32,641 nucleotides of DNA, from NCBI GenBank assembly GCA_025370845.1, contig JAMXFF010000059.1:1-32641 (forward strand), given 5' to 3'. Below the pieces are notes generated by a model, which did no database searches, had not been told where the DNA came from, and saw only the letters and a program-made list of their open reading frames with translations. The translations under genes were made by a program, and so were the position numbers. The DNA comes from Laspinema palackyanum D2a. GTDB lineage: Bacteria; Cyanobacteriota; Cyanobacteriia; Cyanobacteriales; Laspinemataceae. Position 1 is the stretch's first letter. Every line of letters begins with the position of its first letter. Positions 6,153-15,422 of this stretch are shown here, one piece after another.

Positions 6153-7394
6153 TTAAGTGGTGTACTCGGCGTTGATCTTCACATAATCATAACTAAGGTC
6201 GCATCCCCAGGCTATTCCGCTTCCGGGTCCGTTGCCAATCTGCACCTGCATGAGGACCGTATCCTCTTTCAAATAAGCACCGGCAGCCGCTTGTTTCAGA
6301 TAGGCACTGGCGGCAGGGCGATCGAACGGTAAAGGTTGTCCGTTTTCCATCAACAAAAACTCACCCAGTTGAATCCGCAGGTTGTCTTGGTCAAAGGAGA
6401 CCCCCGCACGTCCAGCGGCAGCAGCGATCCGCCCCCAGTTTGGGTCCCGTCCAAAGACGGCAGATTTAACTAAGCTCGATCCGACAATGGTTTTGGCAAC
6501 CCGACGCCCTGCGGCGTCATCCGGTGCGCCGGTAACTTGGACTTCGATTAGGCAGGTTGCGCCTTCTCCATCCCGGGCGATCGCCTTCGCCAGATGTTGA
6601 CAAACCGCCGTCAATCCCGCTTCTAATTTTTCCGCCTCGGGACCCATTTCTGTAATCGCCGGGGTCCGGGATTGTCCATTGGTTAAGGCAATCAGGGTAT
6701 CGTTGGTGCTAGTATCACCATCCACCGTAATCTGATTAAAACTGCGATCGGCCGCCCGTTTGAGCATATCGTGCCAGAGATGGGAAGAAACAGTGGCATC
6801 GCAGGTGACAAACGCCAGCATGGTTGCCATGTTCGGATGAATCATCCCCGACCCCTTGCAAATCCCTCCGATTCGCACCGGACGGCCCTCAAAAGTGGTT
6901 TCTAAGGCGATGGTTTTGGGGACTAAATCCGTGGTGCAAATCGCTTTGGCGGCGGCATCATTGCCTTCGGTGGAGGAAGCGGCTACAACGGAGGGAATTC
7001 CCTTCCGCAAGGCATCCATGCGAATCCGTTGACCAATCACCCCAGTGGAGGCAATTAGGACAGAATTGGGGGAAATTGAGAGCTCTCGGGCTAACAAGTC
7101 GGCACTTTCGAGGGTATCCGCCAACCCTTGCTCCCCAGTGGCGGCATTGGCTTGTCCAGCGTTACATAAGATAGCGCGGGCGCTGGCTTTTTCCTCAAGG
7201 CGTTGGCGACAGTAGTCTACACAAGCGGCACGAACAACGGAGGTTGTGAACACTCCAGCGGCGATCGCCTCTACATCGGACCAAATCAATGCCAAATCCG
7301 GTGCTCCTGACGGTTTTAACCCAGCGGCAATCCCTGCCGCACGATATCCTTTTGGAGCCGTCACCCCTCCGGTTATTTCTTGCCAGTCTGCCAT
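6153..7394 (-). CDS. argJ: Bifunctional glutamate N-acetyltransferase / amino-acid N-acetyltransferase
   Basis: ArgJ moves the acetyl group from N-acetylornithine to glutamate in the cyclic arginine pathway; bifunctional members also use acetyl-CoA for the first step. The 413-residue length is standard. The precursor cuts itself before Thr191 in the conserved motif GMIHPNMATML (184-193), giving alpha and beta chains with Thr191 as nucleophile. Other family marks are STGVIGQR (116-123), QITVDGDTSTNDT (221-233), VFGRDPNWGRI (313-323) and the invariant-type C-terminus CDLSYDYVKINAEYTT. AAGGA lies seven bases before the ATG. It is a cytoplasmic enzyme encoded by a stand-alone gene; cyanobacterial arg genes are usually scattered. 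Confidence 0.97.
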   Translation of the reverse strand: MADWQEITGGVTAPKGYRAAGIAAGLKPSGAPDLALIWSDVEAIAAGVFTTSVVRAACVDYCRQRLEEKASARAILCNAGQANAATGEQGLADTLESADLLARELSISPNSVLIASTGVIGQRIRMDALRKGIPSVVAASSTEGNDAAAKAICTTDLVPKTIALETTFEGRPVRIGGICKGSGMIHPNMATMLAFVTCDATVSSHLWHDMLKRAADRSFNQITVDGDTSTNDTLIALTNGQSRTPAITEMGPEAEKLEAGLTAVCQHLAKAIARDGEGATCLIEVQVTGAPDDAAGRRVAKTIVGSSLVKSAVFGRDPNWGRIAAAAGRAGVSFDQDNLRIQLGEFLLMENGQPLPFDRPAASAYLKQAAAGAYLKEDTVLMQVQIGNGPGSGIAWGCDLSYDYVKINAEYTT

Positions 7395-7503
7395 AGTTTT
7401 TTCCTTGAAAAGTGGCCTATTTGACAGGGGATTATACCAAGATGCGGTTCTTAGAAGGGTCTGGATTTAACAACATTAGGGATGGGGGAGATGCTTAACT
7501 TCC

Positions 7504-7765
7504 GGTCCCCTCCCCTTGGCAAGGGGAGGGTTAGGGTGGGGTCCTCCGGACGTGGAACAAGCCACGTCCGGAAGAATTAGTGGGTGGAGGGTGTCGGCGG
7601 TGACGTGGCTTGTTCCACGTCACGAAGAAAGAGGTTTTCCCACGCTAAATACAGGCGCGGTCGCCTCCAATAATGGGTGAAGTGGCGGTAAGCGGAGCTA
7701 TCCCGTAGGGAATCGCCTCGAAGAGAACCCCACCCTAACCCTCCCCTTGCCAAGGGGAGGGGACC
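7504..7765. mobile_element. 262-bp inverted-repeat element with nested hairpins (MITE-like)
   Basis: The 39-base ends 7504-7542 and 7727-7765 are exact reverse complements, separated by 184 bases. Each arm itself holds a CCCCTTGGCAAGGGG-type palindrome. Inside are two perfect hairpins, 7546-7571 (10-bp stem, loop AACAAG) and 7600-7623 (9-bp stem, loop CTTGTT). Their 18-base cores (7550-7567 and 7602-7619) are reverse complements of each other. There is no open frame. It lies between argJ (divergent side) and the 3' end of the MFS gene. Confidence 0.8.
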
Positions 7766-7853
7766 ATCAGGTGCAGTTAAGGGTAAAAAACCTACTCTTG
7801 TAATGAGTGTAAAACCGGCTTCTGACCGATTGGGGATGATTTTTTTTACCCCT

Positions 7854-9122
7854 TTACCCCTGTTCCCCCAGGGGTTCAGCCTGCCGGGACGGAACTTCTT
7901 CCCAAAACAAGAGAAAGGCGATTAAACCCGCAATTAACTGAATGCCACCAAACAGGGATAAAGACACTTCAAATCCGAAGTTTAATAGTTCTCCAAAGAA
8001 CAGGCTGCCGATACCAAATCCTGTAAATAGCGTAAATACTTTCAGTCCCATTGTTTGACCTAAACTATTCTCATCCCCTAAGTCAGTCACAATCCCGACA
8101 AACAAGGGTTGGGTCAGGTCATACCCCAAGGATAAAACGAGAACCGCTACGGTGGTTGCATTGGCGGAAATCTCAAAAATCATGGCAATTCCCGCTAAAG
8201 CCGACATGACTACCCCGGCAGGAATCAGCCAACGACGGCCCCAGCGGTCCACTGCACGACCAATTAAAGAACTCAGCAACAAGCCTGGAATCCCATAACC
8301 TAAAATGGTCAATCCAATGCTCAAGGCATCCATTTGATACCGTTGGGATAAGTACAACCCCAGCCAGGTATAGACCCCGGAGTGATAAATCCCATTCCAG
8401 AGCACATAGGCATAAGTCCGTTGTCCTCGAAAACTGCCTAGGATTTGGCGATATCCTCCAAATATCTGGCGAATCGTGGGGAGCTTGGATACATTGGGGG
8501 CATCAAATAGGTCACCATAGGGTTGCATCTGCCACAGGACTAAAGCGGCTAGAACTGCTGTCCCCAGAAAGAGCGATCGCCACCCGACAAAGGGTTCAAG
8601 AATCGCACCCCCGGCGGAACCCGCAGCCATTCCCCCTTCCATTGCAGCGAATACTAATCCTAATTTGCTGCCTCGTTGTTCAAAGGGGAATAAATCTGCA
8701 ATTAAAGCAAAGGTTAATGGAATCACTCCACTGGCTCCAAGCCCTGTGAGTAGCCGCCATAATGCCATTTGTGAAGCGGTTTGAGCAGTGGCGGTCAAGG
8801 CAGTGCAAATCACAAAAATCGCCAAGGAAATGCGAATGACAGGCCATCGTCCAAATCGATCAGAGATTAGCCCATAAAACAATGCCATCAGGGCATAAGA
8901 TAGCATATAGGCAGGAACAATAAAGCCAATTTCCTGAACCGGAACATTAAATACTTCAGCTAAACGGGGAATCAGGGGAGCAATCATGTATCCCTGAAGA
9001 AAAATTAAACCCGCCGCAATCGATAATAAGGTAAACAGGTTTTTATGTTGCTTTAACCGAATGGCGCGATCGGCAGCTTCGGTATGAGGCTGGTGTTCAA
9101 AATTGGGGTGACGATTTGGCAT
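7854..9122 (-). CDS. Major facilitator superfamily transporter
   Basis: The 422-residue protein has 12 predicted membrane segments in two six-helix halves. The MFS loop 2-3 signature is present as GLISDRFGRWPVI (84-96), and the related motif in the second half is GRAVDRWGRRW. The first helix starts near residue 30 after a soluble N-terminal tail, and TM4-5 contains LLTGLGASGVIPLTFALIAD, typical of drug or metabolite antiporters. It sits in the cytoplasmic or thylakoid membrane. The substrate cannot be told; multidrug or sugar/metabolite efflux is likely. The gene is single, with no neighbouring regulator, and its 3' side faces the inverted-repeat element. Confidence 0.9.
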   Translation of the reverse strand: MPNRHPNFEHQPHTEAADRAIRLKQHKNLFTLLSIAAGLIFLQGYMIAPLIPRLAEVFNVPVQEIGFIVPAYMLSYALMALFYGLISDRFGRWPVIRISLAIFVICTALTATAQTASQMALWRLLTGLGASGVIPLTFALIADLFPFEQRGSKLGLVFAAMEGGMAAGSAGGAILEPFVGWRSLFLGTAVLAALVLWQMQPYGDLFDAPNVSKLPTIRQIFGGYRQILGSFRGQRTYAYVLWNGIYHSGVYTWLGLYLSQRYQMDALSIGLTILGYGIPGLLLSSLIGRAVDRWGRRWLIPAGVVMSALAGIAMIFEISANATTVAVLVLSLGYDLTQPLFVGIVTDLGDENSLGQTMGLKVFTLFTGFGIGSLFFGELLNFGFEVSLSLFGGIQLIAGLIAFLLFWEEVPSRQAEPLGEQG

Positions 9123-9461
9123 GAATTTAGATCTTAATAACGGACGACAAACCCTGAGTGGAAAACTTTTTAAAATCCCCCTTCATCGCTATATAACCAA
9201 ATAGTAAACATTGGTGAAAGCGCTTGTCCCTATTGTGTATCCGCTTTAAAAAACACCAAAGTTTAGGAGAAATTTGAATGATAAATCTTGATTTTTTGAT
9301 GGAGAAAAATTCAGTTTTTCAGTGAAATAAACAAAGCAATGAACTACCAAAAGTCAAGATACCATAACAATTAGCTTACCACGGGTTGCTTGCCGTTTAA
9401 GAAAACTTTTCATAAGAAAAGCTAATCATACCTATACCCAATCCGGTTGTAAAAGATCTAT
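9123..9461. other. AT-rich spacer upstream of the MFS gene
   Basis: It should contain the minus-strand promoter of the transporter gene. It holds poly-A/T tracts and no convincing gene. A 13-codon plus-strand frame after AGGAGAAATTTGA near 9276 is too short to support. Confidence 0.4.
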
Positions 9462-9634
9462 AAAAACCCACACCCTGAAGGATTCTGTTGGTTAAAGGGA
9501 GACCTAACCCCCCAACCCCCTTCCCTGGTAGGGAAGGGGGAGCTGGAAAGCCCCTCCCCTACCAGGGGAGGGGTTTGGGGAGAGGTCTCTTTCTGGATTC
9601 GCCAACAGAGTCCTTTAGGGTGCGGGGGGTTTTT
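9462..9634. mobile_element. 173-bp imperfect palindromic repeat element
   Basis: The ends (AAAAACCC... and ...GGGTTTTT) are inverted copies, and matching continues inward as an imperfect inverted repeat (CACCCTGAAGGA against TCCTTTAGGGTG, TTCTGTTGG against CCAACAGAG). The centre has two GC-rich perfect hairpins, 9516-9540 (10-bp stem, 5-base loop) and 9551-9573 (10-bp stem, 3-base loop). It is non-coding, and it lies downstream of gatB, where it could also stop transcription. Confidence 0.65.
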
Positions 9635-9686
9635 GCATATTTTATTTTTTGGAGTTCCCTAAGATGGGAGGCTCTGGCTCAATTCC

Positions 9687-11171
9687 TCACCCGTTGAGCT
9701 TTTGCTCAACCAATTGGTTGGTTAACTTGGGGTCCGCACGTCCGCCACTGAGTTTCATGACTTGTCCGACAAAGAAGCCTTTGAGCTTGGTTTTGCCGTT
9801 GCGGTAGGATTCGACTTCTTTGGGATTGGCGGCGATCGCCTCGTCAATCATTTTTTCCAAGGCGGAAGTATCGCTGATTTGAATTAACCCCTTGCTTTCT
9901 ACCAGTTCCTTGGGTGACCCGCCTTGGGTAAGCAATTCCGGTAAGATATCTTTGGCAATTTTGCCACTGATGGTCCCGGAGGTAATTAAGCCGGTGAGTT
10001 CGGCTAGGGCCACGGGAGTTAGGGCGATCGCGGTAATATTCAGCTTTTCGGTTTTTAAATAGCCGGTAATATCCCCTTGAATCCAGTTAGCGGCTTGTTT
10101 GGCATCCCCACCGGCAGCGATCGCCGCTTCAAAATATTCCGCCACGGCGCGATCGTCGGTGATTACCCGGGCATCGTATGGGGATAAGCCGATTTCGGTT
10201 TCGTAGCGATCGCGTTTTTGCGCGGGGAGTTCGGGTAGTTCGGATTTCCACTGTTCCAGTTGGCTGGCGGGGACTTCAATGGGTCCTAAATCCGGTTCGG
10301 GGAAGTAGCGATAATCGCTAGATCCTTCCTTACTCCGCATACTGATGGTGCGTTGGCTGCCTTCTTCCCAGAGGCGGGTTTCTTGGTAAATGGGTTCGCC
10401 GTTGGTGATGGCTTCGATTTGGCGCTCAATTTCATACTCGATCGCCCGTTGGATGGCGCTAAACGAGTTCATGTTTTTAATTTCGACTTTGACGCCGAAT
10501 TCTTCCTGTCCCACGGGACGCACGGAAATATTCACGTCACAGCGCAGGGAACCTTCTTGCATATTCCCATCGCTAACCCCGAGATAGCGCACGATCCGTT
10601 GCAGTTCTTGGGCATATTCTGCCGCTTCTTGTCCCGATCTCAAGTCCGGTTCGCTGACGATTTCGATTAGGGGAATTCCGGTGCGGTTGTAGTCTACCAG
10701 GGAGTAAGTAGAACCCGAGAGGCGATCGCTTCCCGCATGGACCAGTTTTCCCGCATCTTCTTCCATGTGCAGACGGGTAATTCCGATCCGCTTGCGGGTG
10801 GCATTTCCTTGTTCATCGACCAGTTCGATTTCCAGCCACCCATGTTCGGCGATCGGCAAATCATACTGAGAAATTTGATAATTTTTCGGTAAATCAGGAT
10901 AAAAATACTGCTTCCGGTCAAATTTGCTGTAAGGCGCAATTTCACAGTTGAGTGCCAGTCCTGCTTTTACGGCGTATTCGAGGACCTTTTGATTCAAAAC
11001 TGGCAACACCCCAGGCAATCCCATACACACCGGATCGATGTTGGCATTGGGTGGCGCACCAAATGCCGTAGAGGAATTGGAGAAAATCTTGGTTTTGGTA
11101 CTGAGCTGACAATGGGTTTCTAGTCCGATTATCGCTTCGTACTTCGTTGTTATGGGTGCAGCTATCGTCAT
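9687..11171 (-). CDS. gatB: Aspartyl/glutamyl-tRNA(Asn/Gln) amidotransferase subunit B
   Basis: GatB is the tRNA-binding kinase subunit of the GatCAB complex, which converts Glu-tRNA(Gln) to Gln-tRNA(Gln) (and Asp-tRNA(Asn) to Asn-tRNA(Asn)) in bacteria lacking the direct synthetase. The 494 residues are full length. The catalytic cradle domain carries the family motifs [17 protein letters not shown] (15-31), [26 protein letters not shown] and [11 protein letters not shown]. The helical tail domain (about 300-490) ends with [16 protein letters not shown] and binds the tRNA outer corner. gatA and gatC are not adjacent, as is usual in cyanobacteria. The ATG at 11169-11171 has only a weak ribosome site. 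The cytoplasmic enzyme is essential in cyanobacteria, which lack GlnRS. Confidence 0.97.
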   Translation of the reverse strand: MTIAAPITTKYEAIIGLETHCQLSTKTKIFSNSSTAFGAPPNANIDPVCMGLPGVLPVLNQKVLEYAVKAGLALNCEIAPYSKFDRKQYFYPDLPKNYQISQYDLPIAEHGWLEIELVDEQGNATRKRIGITRLHMEEDAGKLVHAGSDRLSGSTYSLVDYNRTGIPLIEIVSEPDLRSGQEAAEYAQELQRIVRYLGVSDGNMQEGSLRCDVNISVRPVGQEEFGVKVEIKNMNSFSAIQRAIEYEIERQIEAITNGEPIYQETRLWEEGSQRTISMRSKEGSSDYRYFPEPDLGPIEVPASQLEQWKSELPELPAQKRDRYETEIGLSPYDARVITDDRAVAEYFEAAIAAGGDAKQAANWIQGDITGYLKTEKLNITAIALTPVALAELTGLITSGTISGKIAKDILPELLTQGGSPKELVESKGLIQISDTSALEKMIDEAIAANPKEVESYRNGKTKLKGFFVGQVMKLSGGRADPKLTNQLVEQKLNG

Positions 11172-11840
11172 GAAGGTTTAAATAAGCGACTATGCAATAG
11201 TACCGTTCTTATTTTAGCCTTCCTGACGCCTCCTGTTGGAATAGAACCTCGGAATCATCCAGAATTCACCCGATGAGTTTCTAGGATTAAAATCTCAAAT
11301 TGCCAATTATATATTAACTATCTTTAATTTAAAATTAAGTAAAGTTAAGCAAGTGTAAATCTTATGAAGAAATGATTGAATCACTGACAATTTGACCAAG
11401 GTGTGAGATAATGAGCCCAGTTTCCCCTAAATCCTGGAACAGCGAAGGACAATCGGGACAGAACTCGACGGCGAAACATACCCTTACCGATTCAAAACAG
11501 GCGTTTAAACTCTGATTTAAAGGGCAGCGGTCAGACCGGTCAACAGTGAGGGGGTTTGGGAGCATCGGTTAAGCCATTGTAAATATTTACGAAGGTTTTG
11601 CCCGCAAACTCGTTTGCTGGTACTCCAACTTTGCTTGAATTGGAGTATCACCTCAAAAGAGGGGAATTGATAACTCAGAAGTGGCAGAGGGAAAAAAGCG
11701 GTCAAGAGCGGGGGGATCAAGTTGAGGACTGAGGGATTGGCACTCACTCAAAAACTGTCTTTCCCCGTGATAGTCAAATGGCTCTTAAAGCGGTAAGATT
11801 TGATTGATAAAACCTAATTCACAAAATAAGAGGTGTTTCT
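11172..11840. other. 669-base spacer, no gene recognised
   Basis: It lies between divergent genes (gatB minus, coiled-coil gene plus) and should hold both promoters. 11290-11350 is strongly AT-rich. On the plus strand AAGAGGTG at 11829-11836 is the ribosome site for the next gene, and TAAGAT near 11792 could be its -10 element. Two overlapping minus-strand frames (11362-11565, 11517-11747) have no recognisable content. Confidence 0.4.
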
Positions 11841-12449
11841 ATGAATGAACTCAGTCGCGATGAAATGAGAGAACGGCTGGGCAATATTGACCAGATTCGC
11901 GAGATTATTGTGGGGTCACAGATCCGGGACTATAATCACCGATTTGAGCAAATCGAGGCCAACTTGATTTTGTTGCAAAAAGAGTTTCGCGATCGCATTG
12001 AGGAAGTCAAAAACTTATCGGCCACCGAAATGCGCGGAGCAGTAGAAGCCGTGGAGAAAAAAATTAAAAGCGTGAGTTTAAATACGCAAGAAGATTTGAC
12101 CGACGTGCGTCAACAGCTAGAACGCACCAAAGCCAAAATTTCTCATACCATTGAATCTCTGGATGAATCCCTGGATAAGCAAACCAAATCCATTCGAGAA
12201 CAACTTGTAGAAATTCAGCAAACCCATCAAGAGACCATTCACACCCTGCGAGAGCGGGTGTTTGAAGAAATGGAACGGCGTTTTACCAACTTAAAAGAAG
12301 GAAAAATTGCCCGGGATGATATGGCCGAAATTTTATTTGAAATTGGGATGCGGCTGAAAGGAAGCGAGTTTGCACCGGAACTGCGCGAAGCTGCGGAAAC
12401 CCAGATTACGGCGGATCTCCTCCTACCGGATCACCGGAATGGAGAGTAA
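11841..12449 (+). CDS. Coiled-coil protein, first gene of the OmpA/GTPase unit
   Basis: The 202-residue protein is almost wholly helical. A head (1-25, NELSRDEMRERLGNIDQIR) is followed by long heptad-rich coiled-coil from about 30 to 150 (RFEQIEANLILLQKEF, TIESLDESLDKQTKSIREQL), then a compact end domain (155-195, ARDDMAEILFEIGMRLKG). It has no signal peptide or membrane helix, so it is cytoplasmic. It has a good ribosome site (AAGAGGTG). The OmpA-type gene starts 85 bases downstream and the GTPase gene follows that one, all on one strand, so the three are probably one operon. It resembles proteins of unknown function found beside OmpA-type genes in cyanobacteria. A scaffold or effector of the GTPase is my inference. 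Confidence 0.8.
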   Translation: MNELSRDEMRERLGNIDQIREIIVGSQIRDYNHRFEQIEANLILLQKEFRDRIEEVKNLSATEMRGAVEAVEKKIKSVSLNTQEDLTDVRQQLERTKAKISHTIESLDESLDKQTKSIREQLVEIQQTHQETIHTLRERVFEEMERRFTNLKEGKIARDDMAEILFEIGMRLKGSEFAPELREAAETQITADLLLPDHRNGE

Positions 12450-12534
12450 ATAAAGTCGATTAAAATCAGGGCCGATCGCCGTTTTTTGTAAAGTCAGAAT
12501 AACCGACGGATGAAGAGAGTTGGCAGGGGGCATA

Positions 12535-15414
12535 ATGATGGATTTGTCACAGAAAAAGCAAGTTAAGCGCATCGAAGACCAAGAGTGGTTAAAGACGGTA
12601 AATCATGAAAAAATACCACCCGCGCCAGATCCCTTGGAGAACTTGCGCGATGTCTTGTTCGAAGCCCTGGGGGGTAACCCGGTAAAAAGGGCACCATTGT
12701 CCGAACCCAGTCATGACAAAACCTCACAAAAACTCACCACCGATCGCACCGGAACCCGGGAAGGGAAATCGGGGGATTCGGGAGAAAATGGCGGACGCGA
12801 TCGAGGGAAGAAAAAACGCGATCGCCCTTCTCCTAAACCTCGCAAAAACGGGGAATGGCGGACCATTACCGTGGACCATTATGCGATCGCCGAAGCGGCA
12901 GACCAACCCACCCCTGCCCCATCTAGTTCATCCGCAACAATCAGGGAAGAACTCACCCAAAAGGCTCATTCTCCTCATGAGAATGAGTTCCTAGACCCTT
13001 CCCAACTCAACCCGGAGTCTGCAACGGCAAAACAACAGACCTTCCCTGGATTCCCCGAACCCGAGACCCATTTAAACGGAAATCCTTTCACCCATCAGGG
13101 GAATTCTACTGCCCATTTAACCCCTCCCTTTTCACCGGAATCCGGTTCAAATTCCGACCTTAAACTAACCCATCCCCTTAATAGTCCAGTTGCAACAGAA
13201 ACGAATACAGCACCGGATGAAAAAAGCCCTGTTCAGGCTGAAAATAGTGAACCAGAAGATAATAAATGGCCCACCCTAAAAACCTATTCACCTCAGAGTA
13301 ACTCAGCCATTATTTCAGAAGGATCCGAGTTGCAAGGGAAGAGCGAGGCGCTACTCGCGGGAATGGAGCAATTAGAAAGCCTGTTCGGGATACAAACCCC
13401 GGCGCAATCTTCCCCAACTCCGCCAGGGAGTGGGGATTCATCACAAACCGTCGATCCGATGGAAAGTTTGCAGCAGCTTTTATTCGGGGCGCAATTATCG
13501 GACCTCGATCTCCTTAAGCAATCCGTGAACGACCACGACTTACCCGGACTGCGAGAATTGCTGCTCAAAACCAACAGCAACTTACAATCTCTGGAAAGTC
13601 AAATTTATGACCCGCAAAAGCTGATTGAACTCCTCAAACCCTGGATTGCGGAAATTCTCAGTCGAAAAATTAGCGACTCCAAAGAAGAAGTGGCCAACGC
13701 ATTGGTTCCGATCATTGATGAAGTGATTAAGAACCGATCGCAAGAAAATAAAGCAGCCATGAGTTCGGCGATCGCCTCCATCCTTCCCAGTGCCATTGCC
13801 CAACAAATCAAAGAGAGTCCCCAAGATGTCGCCAAGGCTCTTGGACCCGAAATGGCGATGGCCATTAAAGAACAAATCCGCCTGGATCGCAACTCGATCG
13901 CCCAAGTCTTAGCCCCAGAAATGGGACGCACCATCAAAGAACAAATTCGCCTGGAACGCGATGCAATGGTAGATGCCCTCTATCCCGTGATTGGGAATAC
14001 CATTAGCAAATACATGACCGAGGCCATTAAGTCTATTAATGACAAAGTAGCGAATACCTTAAGTCTGGAAGGAGTAGAACGCAAAATTCGCTCCAAAGTT
14101 CAGGGGGTTTCTGAAGCCGAACTGATTCTCAAAGAATCCATTCCCTTTGTCGTGCAAGCCGTCTTTTTAATTCACAAAGCCTCGGGGTTAGTAATTTCCG
14201 AAGCCCAAGAAGAAGGGGACTACCGCTTAGAATCAGAAATGGTCGCTGGAATGCTGACGGCGATTCGCAGTTTTGTCAATGATTGTATTGTCAAACCCGG
14301 GGAAATTTCTGAATTAAGTGAAGTTGAATATGGGAATTCAAAAATCATTTTGGAAGTAGGGGGATACTGCTATTTAGCGGTGATTCTTAAAGGCGTTCCC
14401 AGCAAAGCCTATATCAAAAAAATGCGAAAAACCGTCAGCATCATCATTTTGGATTATGAGCAAACCATTGAGGAATTTGATGGAGATCCCGCGAATATTC
14501 CCCCTCGCATTCAGGAATTGGTGAATCAACTCATTGAATCAGCCGGTCCAACAACCGAGCGAAAACCTTACGCCTTATTAGGTTTATTTCTAGGGGGCTG
14601 TACCTTCATGCTGGTTGTTTGGATGGGGCTGTTTTACTATAATTCCATTCAACGGCGGATTCAGTCCCAAGTCGCTGTAGCGTTGAGTTCGGCCCCGGAA
14701 TTAGCAGTGTATCGGTTAGAGGTGAAGGCGAAGCGAAATCGAGTGATTGTATCGGGAAAATTACCGAATCCAGAATTGCGTCAACGGGCCCAAGTTATTG
14801 CGGCAGCAGCGGCAGGCGATCGCATTTTAGACAATCAAATTATTGCCGTTGATGTCCCCCCAGACTCTACCCTAGTCCGGGGTGAAGTCTCACGAGTCAG
14901 TGAGGTTTTCAATCAGCGAAATGGGGTGGCAATTACCGCTGAATACTCCAATCGCACCGTTACCATCGCAGGCACCGTCATCGAGATGTCTCAGGGGGAG
15001 CAAATCGTCCAAGGGTTCCAGCAAATTCCTGGGGTAAATTCCGTTGTCAGTACCTTGAAACTTGACCCGGTAACGATTCAAACTCGGATCTATTTTGATG
15101 CCGGTTCGGCTCGGTTAAATCCCAGTTATGAACAGACGGTGGCAACCCTGAAGGAGTTTCTCGAACAATATCCTGAGAAAAATCTCAGGATCATTGGTCA
15201 TAGCGATCGCACAGGTTCTCGTCGGATTAACGAACGCTTAGCATTGCAACGGGCGCAAGCGGTCCAAACGGCCCTGATTCAGTTAGGAATACAACCCACT
15301 CGTTTAGAGGCGATCGGGGAGAGTAACCCGCCTCAAGACGTAGACTCCAGCCAACCTAAATTATTAGGGCGGGTTGTTCTTTTTGAGCCAATCACACCAG
15401 AAGACAAAAATTAA
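12535..15414 (+). CDS. Membrane-anchored OmpA-family protein with cytoplasmic repeat and roadblock-like region
   Basis: Counting from the ATG at 12535 (959 residues): 1-50 conserved-looking head; 55-305 low-complexity Pro/Ser/Glu linker; about 360-510 helical repeats (roughly 24-residue units with PEMxxxIKEQIRL); about 528-650 an alpha/beta domain (VFLIHKASGLVI, MVAGMLTAIRSFV) that looks roadblock-like; one membrane helix near 680-703; two BON-like repeats (about 710-775 and 781-843); and an OmpA C-terminal domain (850-952) with the peptidoglycan-binding Asp (GHSDRTGS, Asp891) and Arg (LALQRAQAV, Arg906). The N-terminal two thirds should be cytoplasmic and the OmpA end should grip the cell wall, as in MotB-like proteins. 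AGGGGG precedes the ATG by five bases; a TTG at 12520 is an alternative start. The GTPase gene begins 8 bases after the stop. Confidence 0.85.
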   Translation: MMDLSQKKQVKRIEDQEWLKTVNHEKIPPAPDPLENLRDVLFEALGGNPVKRAPLSEPSHDKTSQKLTTDRTGTREGKSGDSGENGGRDRGKKKRDRPSPKPRKNGEWRTITVDHYAIAEAADQPTPAPSSSSATIREELTQKAHSPHENEFLDPSQLNPESATAKQQTFPGFPEPETHLNGNPFTHQGNSTAHLTPPFSPESGSNSDLKLTHPLNSPVATETNTAPDEKSPVQAENSEPEDNKWPTLKTYSPQSNSAIISEGSELQGKSEALLAGMEQLESLFGIQTPAQSSPTPPGSGDSSQTVDPMESLQQLLFGAQLSDLDLLKQSVNDHDLPGLRELLLKTNSNLQSLESQIYDPQKLIELLKPWIAEILSRKISDSKEEVANALVPIIDEVIKNRSQENKAAMSSAIASILPSAIAQQIKESPQDVAKALGPEMAMAIKEQIRLDRNSIAQVLAPEMGRTIKEQIRLERDAMVDALYPVIGNTISKYMTEAIKSINDKVANTLSLEGVERKIRSKVQGVSEAELILKESIPFVVQAVFLIHKASGLVISEAQEEGDYRLESEMVAGMLTAIRSFVNDCIVKPGEISELSEVEYGNSKIILEVGGYCYLAVILKGVPSKAYIKKMRKTVSIIILDYEQTIEEFDGDPANIPPRIQELVNQLIESAGPTTERKPYALLGLFLGGCTFMLVVWMGLFYYNSIQRRIQSQVAVALSSAPELAVYRLEVKAKRNRVIVSGKLPNPELRQRAQVIAAAAAGDRILDNQIIAVDVPPDSTLVRGEVSRVSEVFNQRNGVAITAEYSNRTVTIAGTVIEMSQGEQIVQGFQQIPGVNSVVSTLKLDPVTIQTRIYFDAGSARLNPSYEQTVATLKEFLEQYPEKNLRIIGHSDRTGSRRINERLALQRAQAVQTALIQLGIQPTRLEAIGESNPPQDVDSSQPKLLGRVVLFEPITPEDKN

Positions 15415-15422
15415 TTAGCCTT

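Noticed and set aside
9488-9697. 69-codon frame across the palindromic element
   Set aside because: It is translation of GC-rich hairpin repeats and overlaps the end of gatB.
11362-11747. Two overlapping minus-strand frames in the 669-base spacer
   Set aside because: They overlap in different frames, lack ribosome sites and resemble no family. The Cys-containing stretch in one (FCPDCPS) was considered but is too short to name.
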